From CAYMEV01 sp964389675 [NCBI: uncultured Candidatus Sumerlaeota bacterium] (GTDB lineage: Bacteria > CAYMEV01): a stretch of DNA of 64,000 bases. The position numbers and the translations under genes were made by a program. Where the stretch lies: the NCBI GenBank assembly GCA_964389675.1, contig CAYMEV010000001.1:23665-87664 (forward strand). Reading direction: 5' to 3'. Shown piece by piece: positions 1 through 8,602 of this stretch. The number at the start of each line of letters is the position of its first letter. Position 1 is the stretch's first letter. The notes under the pieces were generated by a model. That model was not told the DNA's origin. It was given only the letters and a program-made list of their open reading frames with translations, and did not search any database.

Positions 1-247
1 GAGAATCAAGGACCATTGCTTCCAGTACCTGCAGATCTTCTTCAGATGCCTTATCAAAAATCAGACCTGCATCTTCTATTATCTTGTTAAACAGGGGTAT
101 GCATTCCTGCTGTGAAACAGAAAAATGGATTGCCTTTGCCCTGACAAATTCATCCTGCAGATCTTTCATAAATTCACTATGCTCCTGTGAAAACAGGAGA
201 TTTAAGATTAAAAGATTAAAAAAAAGAAATAATGCAATTTTTCTCAT
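1..247 (-). CDS. Secreted protein of unknown function, 3' part cut by window edge
   Basis: The first 82 residues of an unrecognised protein are present; the rest lies beyond the left edge. The ATG at 247 follows a GGGGAG ribosome-binding site about five bases upstream. The N-terminus reads MRKIALF followed by a Leu/Phe-rich core and LLFSQ, a typical Sec signal peptide, so the mature protein is probably periplasmic or exported. The mature part is acidic and helical in character. It begins 14 bases after the TPR/beta-propeller gene on the same strand and is probably co-transcribed with it and with the PEGA kinase. No family could be recognised from so short a piece. Confidence 0.6.
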   Translation of the reverse strand, partial: MRKIALFLFFNLLILNLLFSQEHSEFMKDLQDEFVRAKAIHFSVSQQECIPLFNKIIEDAGLIFDKASEEDLQVLEAMVLDS

Positions 248-261
248 ATCTTCTCCCCTTT

Positions 262-1737
262 TTACTTAAGAAGATGAACATCGTGATCGCTTTCGGTCAC
301 TGCAATGGATCCATCAGGCATAAACCCGATTTTCTGCGCCTTTTCTATATTGAAAAGCTTAAGGTTAATATTGGCAATCGGCGATATATTATAATCATAT
401 ATCCAGAGTATGCCGTCGCTGTCCAGTATATACAGGTTGCCTATGAAATCCACAGCCAGGTCTATTGCCTGATTTATATTGTAATTATTGCCGTCAAATT
501 GCTTATTGGAAATAAATTCTCCATCTGTTGATATGACATTTATTGTCCCGAATTTATTTGAGATCAGAAAGACCCTGTCAAAATTGTCCACAGTCATAAT
601 CTCATCACTTACAGCGTATCCCCTGAAGATATCCATCATGTATTTTCCGTTCTGATCAAATACCAGGACAGAATCAAAGGATTCGTCCAGAGCATAAATA
701 TTAAGCTCCTTGTCAAAGGATACAAACCTTAAATCCCTTAGCTCCTTGCCTCCTTTGTTCAGGCCTATAAAACTGCCGTCGATATAAAGCCGTCTGCTGT
801 CGTTTATAATAAGCCTGCCGGCTGGATCGAAAAAAACCCTTTCCGGGCTTTTGAGATTGCTTACTATTGTCCTCTGATACTTGAGGTCCTTGCTGTACTC
901 TGTCAGATTCTTCGCTTTTGAATCCAGGTAGTAAAAACTTCTTATGTCGCCGGAGCATGAAACTATCCTTTTTGATTCGCCTTTAAGGTTTATATCATAT
1001 GCATAGTAAAGATAATTTGTCTTTTTTGATTTATATTTAAGTATTCTTATCAGGTGTGTTGAGTAAGCTTCAGATCTAAGGAGGTCATCCGGGGATTCTG
1101 TAAATTCAAGTGATTTTGAAAGGGCGATCAAAGCATTTTCAAGGTCTATATTCTTAAAATAATACCTGGCAAGGATCCCATATGGATCGAGAGTATCTTT
1201 GGATCCGACTGAATAAAGATACTTTTCCATAAACCATATTGCCCTCTCAATATTGCCTGTTTTTTCAAAAAGAAGGCTTAGATTATATAATGCTTTCTTC
1301 CAGTAATGTGATTTTGGATATATATTAATAATTCTCAGAAAATCTGCGATCGACTTATTGATATCATAATATGCTTCTCCATCCAGGTTATAGATCTCTC
1401 CCCTGAGAAAGTAAGCCTTTGACACAGTTTCATCCTCTCTTGAAACATCTATTGTCTTTTGAAGGTATTCAAATGCCTTTCCTGTATCTCTTTTTTGCTC
1501 GAAATAATACTCTCCAAGAAGAAGAGAAGCTCTTCCGGCATATATTGTATTGCTGTATTTTTCAATTATCAGGTTCAGGTCAGGCAGGGCCTGATCATAT
1601 TTGCCGAGAGAGAAAAGGCTCTGGGCATTCTGAAAATACCTCTGGGCTATTACAGAATCATTATCAGCACATATGCCCAGGCTAAAAACAAAAAATAAAA
1701 CTGCTATAAATGCATTTTGCATATAATATTTTTTCAT
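262..1737 (-). CDS. Secreted TPR protein with C-terminal beta-propeller-like region
   Basis: A 491-residue protein with a signal peptide (about residues 1-24, hydrophobic core ending GICAD). Residues about 30-230 are tandem helical repeats of TPR type: repeated Y-x-x-A-(L/I) patterns, and phrases such as LGKYDQALPDL and TGNIERAIWFMEKYL. Residues about 245-490 are beta-rich, with repeated short motifs (FDPAGRLIIND, VDFIGNLYILDSDG, FMPDGSIAVTE) like NHL/6-bladed propeller blades. It is probably a periplasmic scaffold or sensor; no enzymatic motif is seen. It lies 30 bases downstream of the PEGA kinase gene on the same strand, so it may be a partner or output of that kinase (inference). Confidence 0.75.
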   Translation of the reverse strand: MKKYYMQNAFIAVLFFVFSLGICADNDSVIAQRYFQNAQSLFSLGKYDQALPDLNLIIEKYSNTIYAGRASLLLGEYYFEQKRDTGKAFEYLQKTIDVSREDETVSKAYFLRGEIYNLDGEAYYDINKSIADFLRIINIYPKSHYWKKALYNLSLLFEKTGNIERAIWFMEKYLYSVGSKDTLDPYGILARYYFKNIDLENALIALSKSLEFTESPDDLLRSEAYSTHLIRILKYKSKKTNYLYYAYDINLKGESKRIVSCSGDIRSFYYLDSKAKNLTEYSKDLKYQRTIVSNLKSPERVFFDPAGRLIINDSRRLYIDGSFIGLNKGGKELRDLRFVSFDKELNIYALDESFDSVLVFDQNGKYMMDIFRGYAVSDEIMTVDNFDRVFLISNKFGTINVISTDGEFISNKQFDGNNYNINQAIDLAVDFIGNLYILDSDGILWIYDYNISPIANINLKLFNIEKAQKIGFMPDGSIAVTESDHDVHLLK

Positions 1738-1767
1738 ATTTATACCCCTTTATATAAAAGGTTTTCA

Positions 1768-3894
1768 TCAATTTAACGCAAACATTGGAAGGGTCTTTCT
1801 CTCACCCGGAAAAATTTCGAAGCTGAATTCCTTTCTCTGATTGAACTGCTCCCAATGAACTGTAACTGTATAAGTTCCGGCGGCTATTTTATAATTCATA
1901 ATAGGGGGTTCCTGATCAAGGAGAACTGAGTTTATATAAACTCTGCATTTAGAAGGTGTTGCAGTAATATCGACAGATCCTGATCCAGGGGATTCAACAG
2001 TTATGTTCTCGTTTTCCCTCACAAGAAATGATTTTTCAAAGTGGAAAAATACATTTTCACCAGAAAGTTTAACAGTATATCTTCCGGGATCGAGAGCAAA
2101 TGATTTATCACCTGTGACCCTGCCTTTGTTTTTTCCATTTATCATAACACTTACCCTGTAGCCTGATCTAATAGTAATAGTACCAGGAACCGGCTTTTTT
2201 TCAAGAGGCACTGTCACTTTATTTTCTTTAAGAATAAGCTCCCTGGTCAGTTTTATATTCTTATCCTTATAACCGTCCTTTTTCATGGTCAGAGACATGG
2301 AGCTGTCATCATCAAATATAATATCCAGAGGTGTAGTACCTATTTTTTCTCCGTTTTTATAAACTTCAGCTTCAGGAGGTTCTGTATCTATTGATGACCT
2401 CAGGACCATATTATCAGTATTAAAGGCAAAAGACAGGCCGTCCTCAAGATTTTCGATATTAATGCAATTTTCAGGAATCGTGGTTATTTTCCCCTCAAGA
2501 AGGCTGAAACTACACTTAAATACATAATTTTTATTGCCTGTATCATGAAGCATTATATCAGAATTCTCAACTTTCCCGTTCATGTCCAGGTAGTACTCTC
2601 CCTCTTTCATATTGAAAGCCCCATGCAGATCAACTTCCTGTCCTTCTTTAAGATTAAATACAATTCTTTTCATATCCGGTTTTCCTGAATCATCCTGGAC
2701 TGCAGCCTCCTTGTTATAAAGAAAGTCAAGCATGGATGCATTGAAGATTTTGCCCTTATCTATAAAAAGAATATAAAACAGCGATATGATAATTACAGTG
2801 AACAGCCCGAATAAAAGATATTTAATCCTGTGCGCTTTCTTTTCCAGTTTCTGTATTTCATCAACAAAGTCCTGATGTTTATCCGACATCTTTTCATCAT
2901 CAAATGAATCATGGACCTCAAAATCAACTGCAGGGTTGATAAGTACTTCATCAGGGGTGATCTCTTCCTGGGTATATACACTGTTTATCAGCTCTCCAAT
3001 ATTCTCTTCTGAAAAATAATATCCCTTTTTCAGGGCATAATCATTTATATCAACAATAAGCTGTTTTGAGTTCTGGTAACGGTCTTCCCTATTCTTTGCA
3101 AGGCATTTCATCACTATCGATTCCAGGTCACTGTCAATATATGGAACAACGCCTGAAATAGGAGGAATATCTGCCTGTTTTATCTTATAAAGCACAGTAA
3201 ACTGGCTTTCGCCTACAAAAAGCCTTTTTGAAGATAATAATTCATAAAAGATTATACCCAGGGAAAACAGATCACTCCTCTGGTCTATCTCGATACCCTC
3301 AATCTGTTCGGGGCTCAGATATCCGATTTTCCCTTTTATTTCACCGGTAGAGGTACTTCCTGTAGGCAATCCTTCAATCTTAGCAATTCCAAAATCCATG
3401 AGCTTCACCTCGCCCTTGTCAGATATCATGATATTTGACGGGGTGACATCTCTGTGTACAAGATCAAGAGGCTTTCCGTGCATATCTTTGAGAGAATGTA
3501 TGTAATGCAGGGCTTTTGCTATATTCAGTACAATTCCAAGGGATATCTGTATCGGTATTCTTTTCATTCCCTTCTGCAGTTTTTCTATCAGGTCCCTGAG
3601 CGTAAAACCATTGATGAATTCCATTATCAGAAGGTATTCATCACCGTACTTAATAAAGTCATATACCTTGCATATATTATTATGATTCAGCATAGCTGCG
3701 AGTTTTGCTTCCCTGGTGAACATTTTTATAAACCTGTTGTCAGAAGAAAATTGATGCAATATCTTCTTTATTGCTACCAGCTTTGAAAATCCTTCACTCC
3801 CCTTTTGCCTGCATAGGAACACATCAGCCATACCGCCAGTGGCGATATGCCTTATCAATTGAAACCTGGGAGGAAGCAAAACATTATCATTCAT
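1768..3894 (-). CDS. Membrane Ser/Thr protein kinase with C-terminal PEGA-like domains
   Basis: A 708-residue Hanks-type kinase. Residues about 12-290 carry the catalytic domain: a degenerate glycine loop (ATGGMADVF), Lys43 in VAIKK, HRDVTPSN at 146-153, DFG at 166-168 and SPEQ near 193. One transmembrane segment lies at about 357-377, so the kinase is cytoplasmic and the rest external. The outer part is beta-rich; from about residue 500 it holds PEGA-type repeats (for example EVYKNGEKIGTTPLDI and similar stretches near 600 and 650), which usually bind cell-wall or protein partners. The HRDVTPSN signature resembles kinases of myxobacteria and other large-genome Gram-negatives. It is the first gene of a minus-strand unit and is divergent from the MglA-like GTPase gene. 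Substrates are unknown. Confidence 0.88.
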   Translation of the reverse strand: MNDNVLLPPRFQLIRHIATGGMADVFLCRQKGSEGFSKLVAIKKILHQFSSDNRFIKMFTREAKLAAMLNHNNICKVYDFIKYGDEYLLIMEFINGFTLRDLIEKLQKGMKRIPIQISLGIVLNIAKALHYIHSLKDMHGKPLDLVHRDVTPSNIMISDKGEVKLMDFGIAKIEGLPTGSTSTGEIKGKIGYLSPEQIEGIEIDQRSDLFSLGIIFYELLSSKRLFVGESQFTVLYKIKQADIPPISGVVPYIDSDLESIVMKCLAKNREDRYQNSKQLIVDINDYALKKGYYFSEENIGELINSVYTQEEITPDEVLINPAVDFEVHDSFDDEKMSDKHQDFVDEIQKLEKKAHRIKYLLFGLFTVIIISLFYILFIDKGKIFNASMLDFLYNKEAAVQDDSGKPDMKRIVFNLKEGQEVDLHGAFNMKEGEYYLDMNGKVENSDIMLHDTGNKNYVFKCSFSLLEGKITTIPENCINIENLEDGLSFAFNTDNMVLRSSIDTEPPEAEVYKNGEKIGTTPLDIIFDDDSSMSLTMKKDGYKDKNIKLTRELILKENKVTVPLEKKPVPGTITIRSGYRVSVMINGKNKGRVTGDKSFALDPGRYTVKLSGENVFFHFEKSFLVRENENITVESPGSGSVDITATPSKCRVYINSVLLDQEPPIMNYKIAAGTYTVTVHWEQFNQRKEFSFEIFPGERKTLPMFALN

Positions 3895-4081
3895 TACTTA
3901 TATCCTGTTTACGTTCAATTAACTGCATTTTCTATATTATAATGCCTGTAAAAATGCAAGATATATTTGCATTATAGCAAAAGAGAATTTTTTATCAATT
4001 AAATACCAAGATCAAAATAGCTTAGCCCTGTCTTATTGAATTTAATACCTGCCTGCCTGGCCAATAAATAATATAAATATA

Positions 4082-4110
4082 TTGACTTTTTTATTTATAA
4101 TGATTAGAAT
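4082..4110 (+). promoter_or_regulatory. Predicted sigma70-type promoter for the MglA-like GTPase gene
   Basis: TTGACT at 4082-4087, 17-base spacer, TAGAAT at 4105-4110. It lies about 68 bases upstream of the GTPase ATG, in the 283-base divergent gap between the kinase and GTPase genes. The rest of the gap is very AT-rich and shows no other clear element. Confidence 0.55.
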
Positions 4111-4177
4111 GAAAATATTAAACAGGGTAATTTATCCTTTATAAATGTATAATATATTAAGGAATATATTTTAGGCA

Positions 4178-5596
4178 ATGGTATTTTTTAACTATTCTAC
4201 CAAACTCATGGCTGCAAAGATAGTGTATTACGGCCCGGGTTTATGCGGCAAAACAACCAACCTTCAATATATCTACAATAAAACTTCCCCCAAGGCAAGG
4301 GGTGAAATGGTTTCTTTAGCAACAGAGACAGACAGGACGCTCTTTTTTGATCTGCTGCCTCTCGATGTCGGTTCAATAGCAGGTTTTAAGGCAAGGTTCC
4401 AGCTTTACACTGTTCCAGGACAGGTTTTTTATAATTCTACAAGAAGGCTTGTGCTGAAGGGTGTAGATGCAATAGTATTTGTTGCAGACAGCCAGAAGCC
4501 CATGATGGATGCAAACATTGAAAGCTTTTCCAATATGGTGGATAATCTTAGTTCGCATAATTTGAACATTGAGAATATTCCGTATGTCATACAGTACAAT
4601 AAAAGAGACCTGCTGAATATACTGAGCATTGAGGAACTGAATAAAAAGCTGAACAAGGATGATGTTCCCTGGTTTGAAGCCATTGCAATTACCGGCAAGG
4701 GTGTTATAGATACACTCAAAGGCATATCCAAGCTGACAATAAAGCACCTCAGGAAAAAGGCCCAGGAACAGGTATCGACACCATCAGTAAAACCAAGTTT
4801 TACCATGGAGAGAAAGCCTCAGGAACCCCTTTCAATCACCAAACCAAAGGAACCTGCAGTGATACACTCAGATAATGCAGCATCTCAGGATTCCCAGGTT
4901 CAGCACGGAGAAAAAAAGCTTACCCTGAAAGAGAAGCTCGACCTGCTGAAACAGAAACGTGAAACCATAAAACAGCAGGAAAGCGAAATCGAAGCCAAAG
5001 CTGAAGAGATATCAAGGCAGAGGGAAACCGAAACAGAATCCGAGATTGCAGGCAGCAGCCAGTCAGAAAATAATGACAATGCTGAATATGAATCAGAGCC
5101 GACTGAAGAAATTCATTATAATTACAGCGAGGCAGAAGACCTGCAAAGCAATCCAGGCAGTTCTGATGATATAGAAAGCTCACTTGATAATCTCAAGGAG
5201 ATGCTTCTGAAGAATGAAGAGCAGGCAGACGAAGCAACTGAGGAAGAAGAATCAGGCAATATTGACTCAATGCTGTCTTCAGTCTATTCATCTGTATTCT
5301 CTGAAAAAGATACCGAGATCAGCAGGGATACAGACCGGATGCTGAACGAATACCTGCTGTCCAATGTCCCGGATATAATTCAGGAGATTACCATAGAAAA
5401 AGAGTTTACAGTCAGCCTTGAGCCGGATATATACAATAATCTTCAGGATGCAGAGGTTGAATTAAGTTTCCGAAATGAAAACCAGAATACTATAAAGCAG
5501 AATTTCAAACTGCAGATTTCAAAACCGCATAAAACTATTCCGCAAAATTTGGTTCTTAACCTAAAATTTAATGTAAAAGGAGAGAAAAAAAAATGA
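4178..5596 (+). CDS. MglA-type small GTPase with long acidic C-terminal extension
   Basis: Residues 1-195 are a bacterial Ras-like GTPase of the MglA family: P-loop GPGLCGKTT (19-27), the MglA-typical TVPGQ in place of DxxGQ (78-82) and NKRD (141-144). MglA proteins set cell polarity and control gliding or type IV pili; they are cytosolic switches acting with GAP and GEF partners. This one is 472 residues rather than the usual 195. The extra 275 residues hold a Glu/Gln/Lys-rich probable coiled coil (about 240-290), an acidic disordered stretch (290-365) and a final beta-rich segment (about 405-465). No mglB-like gene is next door. The downstream outer-membrane gene overlaps its stop by four bases (ATGA), which suggests coupled translation. 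Confidence 0.88.
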   Translation: MVFFNYSTKLMAAKIVYYGPGLCGKTTNLQYIYNKTSPKARGEMVSLATETDRTLFFDLLPLDVGSIAGFKARFQLYTVPGQVFYNSTRRLVLKGVDAIVFVADSQKPMMDANIESFSNMVDNLSSHNLNIENIPYVIQYNKRDLLNILSIEELNKKLNKDDVPWFEAIAITGKGVIDTLKGISKLTIKHLRKKAQEQVSTPSVKPSFTMERKPQEPLSITKPKEPAVIHSDNAASQDSQVQHGEKKLTLKEKLDLLKQKRETIKQQESEIEAKAEEISRQRETETESEIAGSSQSENNDNAEYESEPTEEIHYNYSEAEDLQSNPGSSDDIESSLDNLKEMLLKNEEQADEATEEEESGNIDSMLSSVYSSVFSEKDTEISRDTDRMLNEYLLSNVPDIIQEITIEKEFTVSLEPDIYNNLQDAEVELSFRNENQNTIKQNFKLQISKPHKTIPQNLVLNLKFNVKGEKKK

Positions 5597-6174
5597 AAAA
5601 GTTGTTTATAATCCTTCTCATTCTTTTCCCAATGATTGTTTTCGGTTATGATTATGATTACGACGATGAGGATGATTTCCCATGGGCTGTTTCGTGGAGC
5701 ATGGGATTTTCAGGCTTTGAGCAGAACAACAGGGAAGATCTGTTTCAGGATGGAGTAAATGGAGCTTTTACTGTTGAATTTCATATGCAGGAGTACTTTG
5801 CCTTCGGATTCAAGACAGGCTTCTTTTATTTCAATCATAAGCAGAGAAGCAGCTCGGACCTCCAGCTGGGCTTTTTTAACCTTATGGCCACTTTCATCGT
5901 AAACGGCCCAAGCTCATTCAGGCCGTTTTTCTTCTTCGGCCCGGGAATGTATTCACAGGATGCTGATTCTTATTCCAGCTATGACAACGACGGTAATACA
6001 GTATATTATGATTATGACAGCAGGTATTATGGCGGTTTTACTGCCGGCGTCGGATTCGAGGTTCTGTTCAGAAGGTCTTTCGGTATCACTTCCTCTCTGT
6101 CTTATCATAAGATCTTTACCGATGATGACATAGATATAATCGGTGGTGAATTCGGTATAAAATACTACTTCTAA
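5593..6174 (+). CDS. Outer-membrane beta-barrel protein, small (OmpA/OprF-barrel-like)
   Basis: A 193-residue protein with a signal peptide (about 1-18, ending VFGYD), then a strikingly acidic-aromatic stretch of alternating Tyr and Asp, then alternating hydrophobic strands (AFGFKTGFFYF, FGPGMYS, GGFTAGVGFEVLF) as in small 8-stranded porin-like barrels. The last residue is Phe in a KYYF end, as usual for BAM substrates. It overlaps the GTPase gene by four bases and is probably co-transcribed. Its function is unknown; barrels of this type are structural or adhesive rather than enzymatic. Confidence 0.75.
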   Translation: MKKLFIILLILFPMIVFGYDYDYDDEDDFPWAVSWSMGFSGFEQNNREDLFQDGVNGAFTVEFHMQEYFAFGFKTGFFYFNHKQRSSSDLQLGFFNLMATFIVNGPSSFRPFFFFGPGMYSQDADSYSSYDNDGNTVYYDYDSRYYGGFTAGVGFEVLFRRSFGITSSLSYHKIFTDDDIDIIGGEFGIKYYF

Positions 6175-6430
6175 GAGAATTCCAATTATTTATAATATAC
6201 TGTCCTTTGCTCTAAAGCCTCTCATAAGGCATTTCAGGGATGATTTACCTGACGGGCTTCGGAAAAATGCCCTGAACATCTTTATTTTTACTGATTATTC
6301 ATTTACTGATAAGATACTATTCTATTACTCATTAAGAAAAAAATACGCAGAAACCAGGACCGCATCAATAGGTTTCAGTGATATATTAAAAAGGCCATCT
6401 GTCATTTTTTCCAGAAGACGAAGGTATCAG
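6161..6430 (+). other. In-frame upstream extension of plsB lacking any ATG/GTG/TTG
   Basis: From the stop at 6158-6160 to the first ATG at 6431 the plsB frame stays open. The translation resembles the N-terminal region of E. coli PlsB: a P-x-I-Y-x-(I/L)-L motif at the start, then an NIFIFT-type strand at the position of the PlsB MYVLPY region. The only candidate starts are ATT (6179, 6185, 6188), ATA (6197) or CTG (6200, 6272). Starting at 6185 would give 797 residues, close to the roughly 807 of E. coli PlsB; starting at 6431 gives 715. A weak AAGAG lies at 6173-6177. Confidence 0.6.
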
Positions 6431-8578
6431 ATGCTTTTGGAAAAGGCCGTCAAAGGTGATGAAAGAACATTCTGCTATCCATATTTCTGCAGAAAGCCAT
6501 GCTTTTTGGGTACCAGGCCTTTATACAGGATTGACAGGGAAAGGATACTTTCAGATATACTTCTGCCTTCATATGATTATGAAGCTTCATGCTTTCCATC
6601 AACCATCTTCCTGACAAGAAGGCCTGAAAAAAGATTCTTCCGGTTTATACAGTTCTTGTTTAATTATCCTGATTCCATTATAAGGTGTTCTCCATCTTTT
6701 GATTTCAAAGCTGACAGGGAAAATATCCTTAGCTCCCTTATCAAAATGAGGTCCAGGGCATTAAAGGAAAACAAAAAGCAGGAGCTGATAACGAAGGGCA
6801 GAAAAACTCCAGACAGGAAGAAACTTATCAACAGGTTCCTGAAAGACAAAACTGTAGTGGAGATACTTGAGAAAGGCGACTATAAAGCGAATCTCAGGGA
6901 AGCCAAAAGCATTTTTAAAAATATGGTAGCAGATTACAGCATAACATATCTGCAGGTATTCAACAAGATCCTGACACCGCTTTATGCCTACCTCTACGAT
7001 GATATTATTGTTAATAAAACAGGTGTTGAAAATATAAGGAATATAGCATCTGAATACCCGATAATATTTATTCCAAATCATAAAAGCCACATGGATTATC
7101 TGCTCCTTTCGTACTGCATGTTCAAAAATGACTTGATATGCCCCTTGATCGCTGCAGGAGATAACTTGAATTATTTTCCCATAGGGACTGTTTTTAGAAG
7201 AGCTGGAGGATTTTTCATAAAAAGGGATTTCAGGGGCAGCTTGCTATACCCTCAGCTTTTCAGGCATTATCTTAATTATCTGATAAGGTCCAGGTCCAGT
7301 ATTGAATTCTATATAGAAGGTACCAGAACCAGGACAGGCAAGCTTCTTTCTCCCAAAACGGGGCTTTTAAGGCTTCTTATTCAAGGCATGAGGGAGATTA
7401 ATCAGAAAGATCTGTACATTGTTCCTGTATCGATTGAATATGACAGGGTAATTGAAGACTCCGTCCTTGTGGAGGAAGATCTTGGAATACCAAAGAAAAA
7501 AGAGGATATAGAAGGTTTATTTGATATTCATAATTTTATAAAAAAGCATTATAAAAATGTTTACATCAATCTTTCTCCTGCCATATCAGTGAAATCTTTC
7601 CTTAAGGAACAGGCAGGAGACCAGGAAAAAAGATATACAAAAAAAAGCTTCTCACTTCTTTCAGAAAGGATAATGGAAGATTTGTTCAGCAATATGGAAA
7701 TATCAGGAAGCACACTCCTTTCTTCCGTCTTATTCTTTGAGACCAGATGGACATCAAAACCAATACTGAAATGGCGTCTGAATGAGGTGATCGATACCAT
7801 CACCTATTACAGAAAAAAAGACCTGATGAAAAGATACGGTTCACTTGACAGCTTCATAGACAGGTACATAAGCTTTTTTGAATCGCAGGATTTCATAATA
7901 AAATCAGAAAAATCCGGCAGTCTGCTCTACAAGGTAAGGTCAAAAAAGCATAATCAGATATTAAAATACTATTTTAATAATATCAGCGAGCTTCTCTTAC
8001 CCAGATCATTCATAGCATTTATAATTAAGAGGCACAATGTCACAAATTATGAGGAAATTATGGAAATGCTGAAGAACCTCGCTGTTATTTTCAGGCACAG
8101 TATAAAATTCAGGTCCATCTTCCTGGATGAGAGCATTTTGAGGAATGTCATCGAAAATTCATATTCTGAAAATGACCTGAATGCTCCCTGCAGCAGTGTA
8201 ATTTTCTGGGCAAACCTGTCAGCACATCTAAGGCTGGGATACTACTATGGAATATCAATGATAGTAAAGATCCTCAGCAGGGAGGAAGAAATAAGGCAGG
8301 GCGATCTAATAATAAGAATGATAAAGCTGGCCAACCTGTATAATAAGCTTGGTATCATAAGCCATTATAATATTATATCATCGGCAATGTTTTCAAATGT
8401 GATTGATATGCTGATAGAAGAGAAGGTGATCAGCATATCCAGGAACAGCGATAATCAGAATGAAAGGTTTCTTCAGATAAATACAGAAAACATGAATAAA
8501 ACTGATGGGATAAAAGACAGTATCTCTCTGGAATATGAGAGAGACAGGGATGTATTAACAAATTTTGACTGTCTGTAA
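6431..8578 (+). CDS. plsB: Glycerol-3-phosphate 1-O-acyltransferase PlsB
   Basis: This enzyme transfers a fatty acyl group to the sn-1 position of glycerol-3-phosphate, the first step of phospholipid synthesis, at the inner membrane. All acyltransferase blocks are present: NHKSHMDYLLLSY (H-x4-D catalytic motif), RRAGGFFIKRDF and the glycerol-phosphate-binding block FYIEGTRTRTGKL. The C-terminal region also follows PlsB (VIFWANLSAHLRLG and following helices). The coordinates use the first conventional start (ATG 6431, AAGG six bases upstream). Homology clearly continues upstream of it, so the real start is probably a non-standard codon near 6179-6200. It follows the barrel gene on the same strand and precedes hflX. 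Confidence 0.9.
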   Translation: MLLEKAVKGDERTFCYPYFCRKPCFLGTRPLYRIDRERILSDILLPSYDYEASCFPSTIFLTRRPEKRFFRFIQFLFNYPDSIIRCSPSFDFKADRENILSSLIKMRSRALKENKKQELITKGRKTPDRKKLINRFLKDKTVVEILEKGDYKANLREAKSIFKNMVADYSITYLQVFNKILTPLYAYLYDDIIVNKTGVENIRNIASEYPIIFIPNHKSHMDYLLLSYCMFKNDLICPLIAAGDNLNYFPIGTVFRRAGGFFIKRDFRGSLLYPQLFRHYLNYLIRSRSSIEFYIEGTRTRTGKLLSPKTGLLRLLIQGMREINQKDLYIVPVSIEYDRVIEDSVLVEEDLGIPKKKEDIEGLFDIHNFIKKHYKNVYINLSPAISVKSFLKEQAGDQEKRYTKKSFSLLSERIMEDLFSNMEISGSTLLSSVLFFETRWTSKPILKWRLNEVIDTITYYRKKDLMKRYGSLDSFIDRYISFFESQDFIIKSEKSGSLLYKVRSKKHNQILKYYFNNISELLLPRSFIAFIIKRHNVTNYEEIMEMLKNLAVIFRHSIKFRSIFLDESILRNVIENSYSENDLNAPCSSVIFWANLSAHLRLGYYYGISMIVKILSREEEIRQGDLIIRMIKLANLYNKLGIISHYNIISSAMFSNVIDMLIEEKVISISRNSDNQNERFLQINTENMNKTDGIKDSISLEYERDRDVLTNFDCL

Positions 8579-8602
8579 ATACATTGAAGGCAATATATCC
8601 TG

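Noticed and set aside
84-531. Plus-strand frames of 61 and 99 residues
   Set aside because: They lie antisense to the secreted-protein and TPR genes, with no ribosome-binding site or family pattern.
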